Notes under the pieces: generated by a model
Seen by the model: the letters and a program-made list of their open reading frames with translations, nothing else
The model's database searches: none
What the model was told of the DNA's origin: nothing
Shown: one piece after another, positions 1 to 11,611 of the stretch
How the letters are laid out: every line of letters starts with the position of its first letter
How positions within the stretch are numbered: the first letter of the stretch is position 1
DNA from: Gonatopus flavifemur
Taxonomy: Eukaryota; Arthropoda; Insecta; Hymenoptera; Dryinidae
Direction of reading: 5' to 3'
Length of the DNA stretch: 64,000 nt
Assembly: GCA_018340375.1 (NCBI GenBank)
Contig: JAFFJZ010000043.1
Location: 248,001 to 312,000 of the forward strand
Position numbers and translations under genes: made by a program

Positions 1-515
1 TTTCGGGTTGTTTCAACCCATTATCAAGGTACATTTGAACATCAATTCGGAGTGTTGAAAAATTCGTCTCGTCGTTCGGACCCACCACGTGTGGAGAGGG
101 TAAAAACCAATTTTAGTCTGGCTAGTACTCGGATCAGGAATCAGAAATATGGAGAGTGTAGTCTGATTTGCCGAGTAAACAGTCGAGCCTTTTTATTGAA
201 ATTTACCAGCCGACGTTTCGGGTTGTTTCAACCCATTATCAAGGTACATTTAAACATCAATTCGGAGTGTTGAAAAATCCTTCTCATCGTTCGGACCCAT
301 CACGTGTGGAGAGGGTAAAGAACCGATTTCAGTCTTCACCAATTTTCATCACTTCGAATTGATGTTAAATTTACCTTGATAATGGGTTGAAACAACCCGA
401 AACGTCGGCTCGAAAATTTCAATAAAAAGGCTCGATTATTTACTCGGCAAATCGGACTACACTCTCTACATTTCCGATTTCTGATCCGAGTACTACCCAG
501 ACTAAAATTAGTATC
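1..515. repeat. Direct plus inverted repeat block
   Basis: The segment beginning tttcgggttgtttcaaccc at position 1 recurs at 216, a period of 215 bp, with a few substitutions. The same sequence then returns in inverted orientation from about 352 to 510. The ORFs in this stretch are by-products of the repeat. The block is cut by the window edge, so its outer boundary is unknown. Confidence 0.85.
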
Positions 516-602
516 ATTATTATAAATCCAATTTGCATTTATGGTCATTCACAAAAAATAGGAATGAGTTTCTTCCACAAATTGTAATAAAGAATCTACG
601 TA

Positions 603-868
603 CACGGAAAAAAAGAAATAGTTGCAGCAACTACTTGAATAGTCGATTTTCGACCATCTACTTAAGTGGTTGCTGTAGCTACTTAGTAGTCAGGACAAGT
701 AACTCGATAGTTGCACTAAATAACGTAAACACCTGATGTATTTTTAATTAGTTGAGACAGCTGATGTGTTACTTGTTCTGATTACTGAATAGCTGCAGCA
801 ACTACTTAAATAGATGGTCAAAAATCGACTATTTAAGTAGTTGCTGTGACTATTCTTTTTTTTCCGTG
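603..868. mobile_element. Foldback TIR element with CACGG ends
   Basis: The ends are long inverted repeats (CACGGAAAAAAAGAAATAG at the left, its near reverse complement at the right), and inner arms continue the symmetry around GTTGCAGCAAC. It is flanked by TA on the left and TG on the right, consistent with a 2-bp target duplication plus one substitution. No coding capacity. Confidence 0.75.
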
Positions 869-1982
869 TGGATGTACATGCACTGAGAGAAAAGATTATA
901 TAAACATCACCAAAATTCCAGTTATAGTTTTTGAAAAGTATGATAATTGAGTGATACATGGGGATTTTGGATAAACGTTCCTTTCTTCTCAATTATAATC
1001 ATCCCATATCTAATATACCACGCGATATTAAGAGAAAAAAGGATTATTTTATATACATTGGAGTATGAGCTACAAAATAAAATATTGTCCATCACTTTTA
1101 TTACAATATAGAGAAGTATGTAAATTCGGTTGAACGAATCCTCACTAAGTAGTTTAGTAAAATTTCACCATTATGCCTGTCAAATATTTCGATCCTTATT
1201 TATTGAGATATAATGGTCTACTTGTTGATTTTTGCGGCATATTTGATCAACCAATATCATGCAGTAAGAAAGGTGAAAATTCTAATGGATTCAATAATTG
1301 AATATCAATTTAAAAAGATCGATTCCCTAACACGAATAATAATCATTGCATTAATGTGACACAAGCGCTAGGACTCAAATCAATTTTTTGTGAATAATGT
1401 ACGTCAAAATGCGTGAGTTTATTCAAAATATCTCTCCGTACAGCATTTTTTCAGTGTTTCAAAAAACCCCTAGACAGCAATACAGTTCAGAGAGAATTCA
1501 TATTCAATACTCTTTGGATTCTGAGAATTCATAAAGAATTCTATATGGATATAGGTGGAATTTTTGTGTTGTATGGGTTTTAAATAAACCTAATATTGCG
1601 TAATATGTAATGAAACAATTGGCTCAAGTTTCAATAAGATGGTAGACCAACTCTATTCTTTCAGTACGTGATTGTCAAAGCAAAATTAAGCGAATCTTCC
1701 TTTGGCGGAATACTATGGGAGGCTTCGTCTTCAAGTTATGGGCAAAATAAATTTCAACGAGAAAATCAAATTTTAGAATCAAGACTACCCTCTACTTTTG
1801 ACATAGATTGCATCTAAAGTATGCCAAAGATTTATATACTACACTAAAACATTAAGAATATGCTGTCAGTTCAAAATGAAGATCTGAGAATGAGAGGGAA
1901 ATATTCTTAAAATTCAGCGCAGAGGCTTTTGGTAGCAAATTTGTCACAGTACGCGACGATGATTCAATCAACACAAGTCGAT
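869..1982. other. AT-rich stretch without recognised gene
   Basis: Only short chance ORFs are present. A CACTGAGAGAAAAG motif at 881 resembles the left end of the CAC-type elements seen elsewhere in the window, but no matching right end was found. Confidence 0.5.
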
Positions 1983-1990
1983 GAGAAATG

Positions 1991-2249
1991 CAGGGTACCC
2001 AAGCTGTAATGTAGAAACCAAAACACGAGTTCCAGCGCCGCCTACCGCAACTCTGCGAACCAAAAGTCACAAACACAAGTACACCATGTATACTTATAAA
2101 TGGTGTACTTGTGTATGTGAACTTGTGTGGGTAAACTGGTGTATAAGTATACATGGTGCATTTGTGTATGTGACCTTTGGTTCGCAGAGTTGCGGTAGGC
2201 GGTGCTGGAACCTGTGTTTTAGTTTCTACATTGTAGCTTGGATACCCTG
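1991..2249. mobile_element. hAT-type MITE with 8-bp target duplication
   Basis: The left end starts CAGGGTACCCAAGC and the right end is its near reverse complement, with arms of about 100 bp. The identical octamer GAGAAATG flanks both sides (1983-1990 and 2250-2257). CAG-type termini and an 8-bp duplication are the signature of the hAT superfamily. No transposase is present, so it is non-autonomous. Confidence 0.9.
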
Positions 2250-2257
2250 GAGAAATG

Positions 2258-2909
2258 AATTAGAAGCACACACTGCACGCACAAGCGTTGATCTAGAGTA
2301 GGTGGTAGTGGGGATGAGCGCAGATTATAGAACTAGACAGTAATCTGTATTCAAAAGGTTACGAACCAATCACTGGAAAATATGAAAACAAGAATGTTCT
2401 TGAAAGTTCACTAATGTTCCCAAAATACGTGTCGTAGACAATACATGTTTATATACGATAGAGGTACGCACAACAAAGTTACATGAATATATAATGTTTA
2501 TATTGAACATTGCTCAGTAATTTGGGAAAAATAATTTCACAAGTAGGAATGAAAGCTACAAGGTATTCAAATATTTTACTTTTTGATGGAGTTATTATTC
2601 GTAGTTATGTGACACTATTATTTCTCACATCATAAGACTATCAATTGATGAAGTGTTTACTGTAGTTTATAAGAAATATCGTTGTACATCCTTTTTGAAT
2701 ATGTGATGATTACAAAACTGAACGTATGATAATATTTATTGAACATTTTATTAAGGTTTTGCATAAGTTGGGTAAATTCGGATGAACTTATAAGATCTAT
2801 TAATAATATTTCAGCAATTGATAATTCTACGGAATAATATAGAAATCAATGCTGTATTTCATCAATCCATTCCTCTCGGTGTGAGATATTCTATTGATAC
2901 ATATATATT
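2258..2909. other. No recognised feature
   Basis: AT-rich sequence with no ORF, repeat or RNA that I can support. Confidence 0.5.
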
Positions 2910-3078
2910 CCCAAGTAGAAATGCTCTGGTTATTGACAAGTTTTGTAACGCTTAACTAGCCAGATATTAAATACTTGCAAGTACCTCTCCAGAACCCTAC
3001 GAGGCACTTGCAAGCGTCTAGTTTTTGGCTAGTTAAGCGTTACAAAACTCGTCATTTACTAGAGCATTTCTACTAGGG
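2910..3078. mobile_element. CCC...GGG foldback element, copy 1
   Basis: A nearly complete palindrome that starts cccaagtagaaatgctc and ends gagcatttctactaggg, with inner arms around taacgcttaactagcc. TT flanks both ends, so a 2-bp duplication is likely. Relatives lie at 9620, 40509 and 41718. Confidence 0.85.
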
Positions 3079-3509
3079 TTAGACAGACATTTTGATATCC
3101 ATTGAATTTTCGATGGATATAATCATTCAGACATGCTACATAGAAAAGGTAAAGTACACTACTCCACGTAATGACCGAACTTTTATTATCGATACAATAA
3201 ATCAACGATAAATTGAATCCAAAATAGCATAACACAAATGATTATGTGAAAGTTCAATTGTTCTCTATAAATTCAATATGTATAATAGGTCCGCATTATA
3301 AATATCACCATTTTGAAGCTCAATGAGAATAGCTTGTCAAAATAACATCAGAAAGATGTTAATTTTATCAAAAATTGGTTAAAGTGATATCAATTTGACG
3401 GCATTTTGACTAAATTGTTCTCATAAGGAACATTCGGTTTGAGAGGCCAGTGATTTTTTGCTACCGTTCACCCGATATTACTTTAAAATGTTGTAAACCT
3501 TACTCATAC

Positions 3510-3948
3510 CTTTTTCAAGCTGATGTTGTATTGAGCTTTGTGTCCTTGCGGATGGCTGTGATTGTGTAACATTTCCAAGACGTTCACGAGGTATTCTTCC
3601 GGGTCGAGACTGAAAAAATATTGGAAGATCCATTAGAACTGGAATATCAATTTCTCATTTGAACGAGAACAAAGAATAATCACAAGACTTTAAAACTTCA
3701 TGAATGTTCACTCGACTAACGTTCCATGTTTATTATGATAACCAAAACATAAATGTCGTAGTGAGGATATGAATCAATAAGAATGCAAAAATTCTAAGAA
3801 CAACGAACGAGACAGCCCATTGAGATTTCGGGTGTACATACCATATCATTGAGAAAAATTCAGAGGTGTCGTGACTGCAATGAAACAGTGCACACGAAAT
3901 TCGGGTGGAAAAGAAATAAAGAATCAAAAATATTTTCAGTGTTGACAT
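3510..3948 (-). CDS. Candidate secreted protein gene, 5' two exons
   Basis: Candidate host gene on the minus strand; no family is recognised. Exon 1 (3948-3842) opens with an ATG and a typical signal peptide, MSTLKIFLILYFFSTRISCA, and ends before GTATGT. The intron (3841-3610, 232 nt) has a TTCTAAT branch-like motif and a pyrimidine-rich TTTTTTCAG acceptor. Exon 2 (3609-3510) ends at AAAAAG before GTATGAGT. The split codon (TG+T) restores one open frame, giving a secreted product that continues LDPEEYLVNVLEML and then a His-rich stretch. In the unspliced frame the ORF runs into a hydrophobic tail that is probably intron translation. The 3' exon(s) were not found. The call rests on splice-site quality and matching phase, without homology. 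Confidence 0.45.
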
Positions 3949-4460
3949 TTTTGTATCAATTAACCATATCCTTTGAGTGAATTTTCAACATTGATGTCAA
4001 GCAAAGCATCTGCGACACAAAATTCTTAATCATGCAGTTTAGCAGTTTCTGTATTTAGTTGTCATGTTCATGTCATTTTAGATGATCATTAAAAACCTTA
4101 AGAAGAGCGGATTATTCTTGAGGATCACTCGATAATGGGAGAATTAAATTTTCATATTTCTGTAGAGTTATATTTTTGTTGATTCAATAAAAATGGAGGT
4201 AAAGTTGATCAAAAGTGTACCTCCACTCATGGATTTGCATGCAATCGTGCATAATTTGCAAATCATGAGGTTTATGGAGATTGAAGGAGGATAGTATACA
4301 ATCATTAAAAATTCCATACAAAATTTTTATAAAAATTGTATAAAAATCCGATGATATTATTTCTCAAGACAAAATGTTTCAAATCAAACTTCACGTGAGT
4401 AGATACATTTTTGACGCAATGTACATCGCGAGGGCTGAATTCATCCACTCTAAAATCATG

Positions 4461-4673
4461 CACTGTAAAAAATATTCAGAATTTTCCCCTACCTATGTGA
4501 GGAAAACTTCCCATGCTTGTATGGAAAAAGAGAATTATTTTATTCATAGGATTTTCAATGTACATTTATAAGAGTTTTCCGAATATTCATGGAAAATTTC
4601 CTATCCATGTAATTATGTGAGGTAATCAACAGATACATGTATGTAAAGTTTCCGATAAACATTTTTTACAATG
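4461..4673. mobile_element. CAC-type TIR element
   Basis: The left end is CACTGTAAAAAATATTC and the right end the reverse of CATTGTAAAAAATGTTT. The dinucleotide TG flanks both sides. The interior contains repeated ggaaaa/ttttcc words and no gene. Confidence 0.7.
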
Positions 4674-6116
4674 TGATTTTTTCGTTTTTTCATCATTAAA
4701 AATCTGTAGATGATGTTCAAGTAAGCGTAGCTCTCTTCTGCTTGATACAGTTTGACTGTCGATTGAACCATTCTACCAGACTCATAAGACAGATTTTAGT
4801 TATCGATAACGCAAAAATCAAGGCCTAATTTTCGTCTAACAATCAACGTTTTTTGGTAAGTTCAGAGTGATGTACCCTTCGATACAACGGGATACCAAAT
4901 GATGTACATTATTATTGAAAAATCTCACAGCGAAAATCAGCTTATCCTGTGACACTGGTATCTCTCTCAATAGTATTCATGGAATTGTTCTCATAAATTT
5001 CAGATCTGAATGAATTTTCTTGTTCAGATTTCGATACAATGTCAAAATTTGGCCCCAGAGAAGAGTCTTTTGCGCATAGTTGAAAAAATTAGAATAAAAT
5101 TCTTTACGAAGAAGCCTAAGAAATTTATAGATTTGTTATATTATTCATATTGATATATGGGTCATTATACTTTTAAGGTCTCCTCGAATTTGGTACTTCC
5201 CCTGAACTTGCATATTGAATGAAACAATGAATCGATGTGTCTAATGGAAAATGACTTGAATAATCAAAAATAGTACAAATTGAATAATGCGAAACAATTT
5301 TTGCATCACTGAAAAAAATTTTTCTTACTTCCCAAATCCAAGATCAAAGTTAACATATTGTTCTGTAACATCATGTCACACGCGTATTTTCATGGTAAAA
5401 CCTTGGATCTATTCATGATTTTTCCAACAACCTGGAGTTTGCAGAACGGAATTGAGTACAAAATTAATAGTTTCTTCCAATACTATTGACGAAATTGATG
5501 AAATATTTTCCCATAAATTTTTCAAGCTTAACGGAACTTTGTCCACATATTTTGAGTCCTTTCTGTTACGACGTTCTCAAATCAGTGCCATTTTCCTATG
5601 AAACGTTAAATACCCAAGAGTTACATATGAATGAACATCTCAGTGCCTATTAACTCATGATTGCGTCAGTCAGTGCCGTTTTGTACGGTTGGATGCGAGC
5701 GTGTGTTTATCAATCACTACTCCGTCACAGGGGTTTTCTTGGTGAGTATTTGATATATTGGGTTGGCCATTTTTTGTATGGTACATCAATTGGTTATGAT
5801 AAAATTAACGTAGCAATAATGTAACAATATTGCTATAATTCGATGTGAGAATTGTTATTGTAAGAAATGTCCTCTGCATAAATCACCACTTCGTTACTGT
5901 AATCCACAAAAGCTGCCGAAAACCATGAGGCAATTACTGATTGATATGGAAGTTCGTATCTGAAGGAGTAAACACAGAAGTGCACTAAGACGCAAAATAG
6001 CGTAAGCATAAGCATAACTGGCTGCGCAGAACCTATTTCTGAGGTTCTGCGCATCCCGTTTGTGCTTAAGTCATTGCTTATCCGTTTATGTGTTTAGTCC
6101 TTAACGGTTTTTGAGG
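4674..6116. other. Intergenic, little recognisable
   Basis: AT-rich. The only structures of note are a 73-codon ORF on the minus strand (5833-6054) with a hydrophobic N-terminal half, and a perfect hairpin at about 6022-6054 (ctgcgcagaacc / ggttctgcgca). Neither is sufficient for a gene call. Confidence 0.4.
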
Positions 6117-6720
6117 TCACTGATCACGAATCTGAGATCAGATTTTGCAAATCCAGTATGGTGGATCTAATATGGCCGACTGAAATCTCAGAACTCAACT
6201 AATTTCCTTCAAACTCTGTACTTGGGGGGTTTCGGGATTGCTAATTACGAATCTGGGATCAGATTTTGCAAATTCAATATGGCGGATCCAATATGGCGGG
6301 CTTGAATCCGAAAATTCATTGAATTTTCTCTTAATTCTGTTAAAAGTCAGTCAAAATAATCCTTTGGAGGGGAGGGGGGGATTTGATGGGTTTGAAAATC
6401 AAGTCAAATGCATGGCAGTGATTGGTTCGTCTTCTCAAAAACGGTTTTCTATTGGTGGATTCTCAAACTCATTAAAATAACCCTCCAACGGATTACTTTG
6501 ACTCACTGTGGTTGAGGGTTTTTGGGATTGCTGATTACGAATCTGGAGTCAGATTTTATGAAATTGAATACGGCGAACTTCAATTTAAAAATTAAACAAA
6601 TTATCTCGAAACTTTGCAGTTCAGCGTTTTTGTGAGCTCTGATCACAAAGATGGAGTCAAATTGGTTGTCAGTTGGAACGTAATGAAGGGGGTCAGGATG
6701 CGATGAACAGAATTATTTTT
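6117..6720. repeat. Degenerate tandem repeat of the 'atatggcgg' type
   Basis: Units sharing the phrase gaatctgggatcagatttt, followed by aatatggcggatcc, recur at about 6125, 6247 and 6537, with a weaker unit near 6645. Similar phrases (cgctgaatccaaatctgagg) appear in the array near 45 kb. The ORF at 6238-6480 is a by-product. Confidence 0.6.
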
Positions 6721-6781
6721 GTGCAATACATAAGTTCTCATTTTATTTGTTCACGTCCAACTACAATGGAGAATCACTTAT

Positions 6782-7205
6782 TCATTCGTATATCCTTCCT
6801 TTCGATTTCAGTGCAACAAATTCTTGGAAGATGGGAATTTCAGCAGTAGAGAGACAACGTCGGTACAGGTGAAAGATGAAAGCCAACAAAGAGAAATATG
6901 CAGGATGAACCTCAAGTTGTGCTCCATTTCTAAAATGAGGAAGAAGAATGTTTTTCTTTAAATAAGAATAACTAAAGTTATACAACTCACAAGTTATATA
7001 ACTTCCTCAATTCAACCCAAAAAACAATATCCCATATCAACAGTAATACATTTTGCACGAGTTTATAAAGGATCATATAAGAATTATACAAAGATACTGG
7101 CTCTCTCATGGTTTTCCTATATTTTAGGCGCCATCTTGGAACCGTCATCTTGAATCCTGGAAAATCGCTAATTGGTCTTGGAAGAATGGACATCCATGTC
7201 TTCAT
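6782..7205 (-). CDS. Candidate two-exon host gene, 120 aa
   Basis: Two minus-strand open stretches are joined by a 61-nt intron (6990-6930) with a strong GTGAGT donor and a TTCTTCTTCCTCATTTTAG acceptor. The split codon (TT+A) keeps the frame, giving about 120 residues from the ATG at 7205 to the TGA at 6784-6782. Two hydrophobic segments are visible at about residues 39-63 (YNSYMILYKLVQNVLLLIW) and 83-97 (AYFSLLAFIFHLY), suggesting a membrane protein fragment. The family is not recognised, and the true first exon may lie further upstream. A short intron of this size is normal for insects. It could also be a decayed gene fragment. Confidence 0.42.
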
Positions 7206-7493
7206 ATGCGGTCAATTGGATATTACATTGAAACTTTTTCGTATTGCAGAGATAGATTGAAAAAAAACACCTAAAATGATGATTTTTCGGGGGAAAATGT
7301 CATTCACTTTTCCGGATCGAGTTCTACGTTGAATCACTCAACGGAATTGGAGGCTCTGAATTATCAAAAATGCTACAGTAAAAATTTTTCCCATGATTTT
7401 TTTTCATGAAAAATTATGAAGTCGAAACTTAAGTAAGAATTCGTGGTATTTGGAAGGAGAAGGGTTGAAAAAAACACTTCTGTTGGCCAAACT

Positions 7494-9139
7494 TGTGACG
7501 TTTCGTTATCTGTCACGCGTCGGTATATGGAGATACCACTCATCAAAAGTCCCCTATGATGCCTTCAGCTCGGCGGATTTCCAGAATTCTTTTAATATTC
7601 AAGAGGGGAACGCGGGCCACAGATTAATAAATCAAAACTTGAATTTTTAAAGTTAATATATCTTTATTAAATAAAAGAGTCAAATTGACGAAACTGTTCA
7701 AGAAACTTGTTTATGGTCATAAATAATTTTAATACTATCTAAAAGTTTTAATTGTTACAAATAACTCCAAAAGTCAAAACATCACACAAAATTATAATTT
7801 GAATAATACTACTAATTAAGATTTTCTGTCAGATCACTCTTAAATGTGTGCACACTAAGTTTAAAAAGTAGGATGCGCGAGTGTATTTTCAGATCATCTG
7901 GGGTCTAGTGTAAATAACCGTAATTCTGCGCGAGTCTAACGGAATATGACTTCAATTGGTCAGATTAGCTGATTCTAGCAGTATTTTCCCGAGGTTCGTT
8001 CGTTCTACGTGCTCTGAGTTGCTCCAACTTGTACCAAACCAATCATTTCGTTGCCTAAACTGGAAGTAGCAAATCCAAAATACTTGGAGCGAGTTGGGGT
8101 AACTTGGGACATCGGTAAACGAACTTAGCTCCGGAGATCTGTAAATAGCCATAAGATGGTGGCTCTAATGATTCATAGCCGTGAGACGGTGGCTCTAGCA
8201 GAAATATAGCCGTGGAAGGTGGCTTCAACGGAAATATAGCCGTGAGAAGGTGACTCTAACAGAATTTACACTTTGAAGAAGGTGAAACCAACTTCCCCAC
8301 CGGCCCTAAGCAAAACCTAAGATTTCGCGGTGAAACGCGCCGAAATCGTACCCTGAGTACGTTCACAAAGTGAACGGACACTCCTGACTTCTATAAAAAA
8401 GATGCTTACCAGTTAGGTGAAACCAATCCAGCTTGTTCCAAGCGTTAGAAGTCGAGAAGTGATTAAATGCTCTTTTGTTTCCTATATTATAAATTCCTAG
8501 AGATAACTTCCACCGTGGGAAACACTAGCGAACCTATCGGTTGTCGGAGTTTGTCACAATCGTATAGGTGAGTCTCTTTCTATTATCGTCTTTTCCTATG
8601 TTATTCGCGCGCTTGCGTGGTGCGTTCAAGAAAACCATAATGGTTGCCTTTATTTACTACCTGTCACCTCGAGGTGCAGATAATCGCGAGTTTTTGTAAA
8701 TAAATATTTGGAGTATTAATAAATGTTCGGTATGTCATCGCGAGTGCTGTGTTAACCTGGATTTCTGGCGTGTTCATATTTGTGAGTTGGTTACACTCCG
8801 GTAAGTTTTTATTTTTACAACCATTTTCTTATATCACTTATACTTACTTATACCAATTAACATGTGTATGTTTTTATTTTCAGGTAAATATGCAACGATG
8901 TGCCTGTGTTGCTGGTGTGGGTAAGGATGTATAGTTCCTTTTCTCCATATATTTGATGTACGATATTGATTAATGTATCATTTTAGGTGTTGTCTTGCTT
9001 GACGAGGAATGTTTGCTGATACAAGTTGCTTATGCAATGCCATCAAGGTAAGGAATATCGTTCCTTTTCACAATAGTCTTTCCTATATTAACTGATCTTA
9101 TATTTTACAGGGTTTAAAGTCTAGACGAGGATCGTCACA
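7494..9139 (-). mobile_element. Solo LTR (minus strand) related to the 18-27 kb element
   Basis: The sequence is a diverged reverse complement of the LTRs at 18184 and 26242. It shares their ends (tgtgacg at the left, atcgtcaca at the right), the gaggggaacgcggg block and the block around caagcgcgcgaataaca. It is 1646 bp long and flanked by the 4-bp repeat AACT (7490-7493 and 9140-9143). No internal retroviral sequence is attached, so it is a solo LTR left by recombination between two LTRs. Confidence 0.88.
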
Positions 9140-9340
9140 AACTGTACTGCTGCGAGTCTCATACACATATATTTGAGTGTATCTGAACAAATATCACATG
9201 AAATTTGAAAAAAAATCAAACTTGATCAAGTTTGATTTTTTTCATACGTTTGGACCTTGAAAGTATAATGACCCATATATTTATTTATGAACATTCATAT
9301 TTAAATATATATTTATGTATATTGATTCTGATATACCTTA

Positions 9341-9569
9341 CACTGAAAAAAATGTGTGGTTATACTAACCATGCGAAGTATGGCCAAGGAAGACAATTAC
9401 AGTGGCGACAGTCATATCGTTCTAGAACCATATAGATCGATATTGTAGCAATCTGTGTCGGTCCCAGGACTATCAGTTTGGCTGTGGTGACAATACCAAT
9501 GTTCCTATACTTCAGATAGATGGTACAAGTAAACAGTATTGTTATGAGACCAATACTTTTTTCTCAGTG
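9341..9569. mobile_element. CAC-type TIR element
   Basis: It begins CACTGAAAAAAATGTGTGG and ends ...ACTTTTTTCTCAGTG. The flanks are TA and TG (a 2-bp duplication with one change). The interior has no ORF of interest. Confidence 0.6.
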
Positions 9570-9619
9570 TGAGGGGATATTAGCGGGGCGGCAGCAGTCA
9601 AGCTGTTTAAGAAAAACTA

Positions 9620-9776
9620 CCCGAGTGGAATAGCCTAGTCATTCACGACTTTGTAACGCTTGCACTAGCGAAAAACCAGCTAACTCGCTGAATACTTACG
9701 AGGTACTCACCAGTCTCTAGTTTTTCGTTAGTGCAGGTGTTACAAATGCATGATGACTAGACCGTTTCTACTAGGG
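9620..9776. mobile_element. CCC...GGG foldback element, copy 2
   Basis: A diverged member of the family at 2910: left end cccgagtggaatagcc, right end ccgtttctactaggg, inner arms around taacgcttgcactagcg. The flanks no longer match. Confidence 0.65.
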
Positions 9777-9872
9777 AAACCGCTTGAATTTAATCAAAAT
9801 ATCACTCTGTGTGTAGCACTTCTCTGATTCAAGTAAAAATGCTGTGCAGGACGATATTTTCATTGAATTGGA

Positions 9873-9940
9873 CCCATGTGTAAGAAATGTCCAAAAATGT
9901 ATACAATTGTATGTATTTTTTGACATTTTTTCCATATGGG
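9873..9940. mobile_element. Miniature element, CCCATGTG family
   Basis: A 68-bp palindrome starting cccatgtgtaagaaatgtcc and ending gacattttttccatatggg, with tgtatacaattgta in the middle. Longer relatives are at 38263-38390 and 57045-57370. Confidence 0.7.
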
Positions 9941-9967
9941 AAGCGTTCGCTCGTAGTTTGTCAAAAA

Positions 9968-10108
9968 CTATTTGGCTGCTACCACGTCACTAGAACCGTC
10001 TTGAGATGAATTTTTCTGAACTCTTTTGAGTTTCCATTCATGAAGAATGGAAAATTTATTCAAGAAATACATATGCTCATTTTCATCTGCATAAGGAAAG
10101 GAATTTCT
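9968..10108 (-). CDS. Candidate terminal exon of a host gene
   Basis: A long pyrimidine tract on the minus strand ends in CACTATCTACCAG at 10109. It is followed by a 47-codon frame (RNSFPYADENEHMYFLNK... to ...SSDVVAAK, then TAG). The composition is protein-like, and the acceptor is among the strongest in the window. The upstream exon is not identified: joining at the nearby GTGAGT donor (about 10194) in the long ORF frame would create a stop, so the partner lies elsewhere or is the short frame beginning MVIQKI. No family recognised. Confidence 0.3.
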   Translation of the reverse strand, partial: RNSFPYADENEHMYFLNKFSILHEWKLKRVQKNSSQDGSSDVVAAK

Positions 10109-10111
10109 CTG

Positions 10112-10738
10112 GTAGATAGTGAAAAAAAATAAGAAAAAACAAAAATTATTCAAGACAAGAAAACCCCAAGACCAGCAAGAGATGGGGAACTCACAATTTT
10201 CTGAATCACCATTATTTATGTCCTCGAATGAATCATGTGTAATTTTTTTGTCAACGGGAAACAATGATCAAAGAATGTACTACAAGATTTTGGATCTTTA
10301 ACAGCTGATTATTTTGTTATTTGGTTACTCATTCGTTTCAATAAACGATTCGGACTTGGAGCTTCTTGGTGCCCCAACTAATTTCAAGTAGATGTTTTGT
10401 AATTTTAAACAACAAATTTATTTTACACTGGAAAAAAAACTATTGCCAATTGTTAATTCACCATGAATTCGGAAGTGGTATCTTTGTCAGAAACGTATAA
10501 GATTTATTATGAAGTAGGACTATTTATTATCAACGCACGTGAGTTATCATGGAAGTTCCACCTAATTCAATATGACTTGATCATATATTAATGCAAATTT
10601 TTTTGTCTGAAGAAAATACATATCACTATAAAATATATCTGGAATCAATGAGAACAATTGAAAGAATCGTATCATTTAAGTACCACTATCTTAGTGATGA
10701 ACATGAAATGTATTATTCCTTAAATTTACAACTCTCAT
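10112..10738. other. No recognised feature
   Basis: AT-rich. A CACTGGAAAAAAAAC motif near 10426 resembles a CAC-type element end, but no partner end was found nearby. Confidence 0.4.
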
Positions 10739-10746
10739 TTATGAAT

Positions 10747-10931
10747 CAGTGTTCCGATATTCATCAAGCTGGGAAATCGCAGCTTGGTCACGTGACTACA
10801 TTCCGCACTGCCACATGTTAGCACTCTCATCGGTGAACCGCTCACCGACAAGAGCGCTCACATGTGTCAGTGCGAAATGTAGTCACGTGACCAAGCTGCA
10901 ATTTCCCAGCTCAAGAAATATCGGAACACTG
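10747..10931. mobile_element. hAT-type MITE with 8-bp target duplication
   Basis: A near-perfect palindrome with arms of about 85 bp. It begins CAGTGTTCCGATATT and contains AGCTTGGTCACGTGAC in both arms. The octamer TTATGAAT flanks it on both sides (10739-10746 and 10932-10939), which identifies a hAT-superfamily insertion. Confidence 0.9.
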
Positions 10932-10939
10932 TTATGAAT

Positions 10940-11611
10940 ACACGAATTCAATCATTTTTTGGAATATGATAATTCATAGGACGCATTTGAATTTTTATTC
11001 AAAGTGTAACAAAAGTTTGCAGCAAATATAATTTTAATAATCATGAAATAACGTATCCGCTAACTGTAAAAACTGATTCATTGATTATTAATATACCATT
11101 TATGCACAACAAATCTCAAGTCAATGAAAGTCTGATGTGGAATTTGACACTTTATCAAAATTCAGTAATATAAGGTAAGTATTGAAATGAACATCTTAAT
11201 TATAACATTATAGCAGTAATTGTAACTGGTGAAAATTATTTTTCGCCCATTTTTCCATTCCGTTCACAGACTATTTGATTTTCATATCATCATCATCATC
11301 ATTTAGATATATCGCATAATAATTAATTGGTAGAACAATCATTTTTCAAAACTTGGAATGAATTTTGACCAGAAAAAGTATGTTTGAATGAAACGATCTG
11401 CTTTCTAAATCTAAATCAGTGGGATTCTGCTGGATTGCAGTGATAAGTATCTCGCTACAAACCAGTGCATATCCACTGTGGATCAGTGAATATTCATTAA
11501 TGTTCACAGAAAAATATGACAGTTCACAGTACAAAAACATGTTTGTTTACGTTCAAAATTAATGTCCAAAAACCGACTCCTCAAATAATTTGAAAGTGTT
11601 TTGAATATGTT
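10940..11611. other. No recognised gene
   Basis: AT-rich, with a short (ATC)n microsatellite at about 11288-11303. Nothing else stands out. Confidence 0.4.

Noticed and set aside
5833..6054. 73-codon minus ORF with hydrophobic N-terminal half
   Set aside because: No homology, no splice partner, and its start lies in a perfect short hairpin. Chance ORF cannot be excluded.
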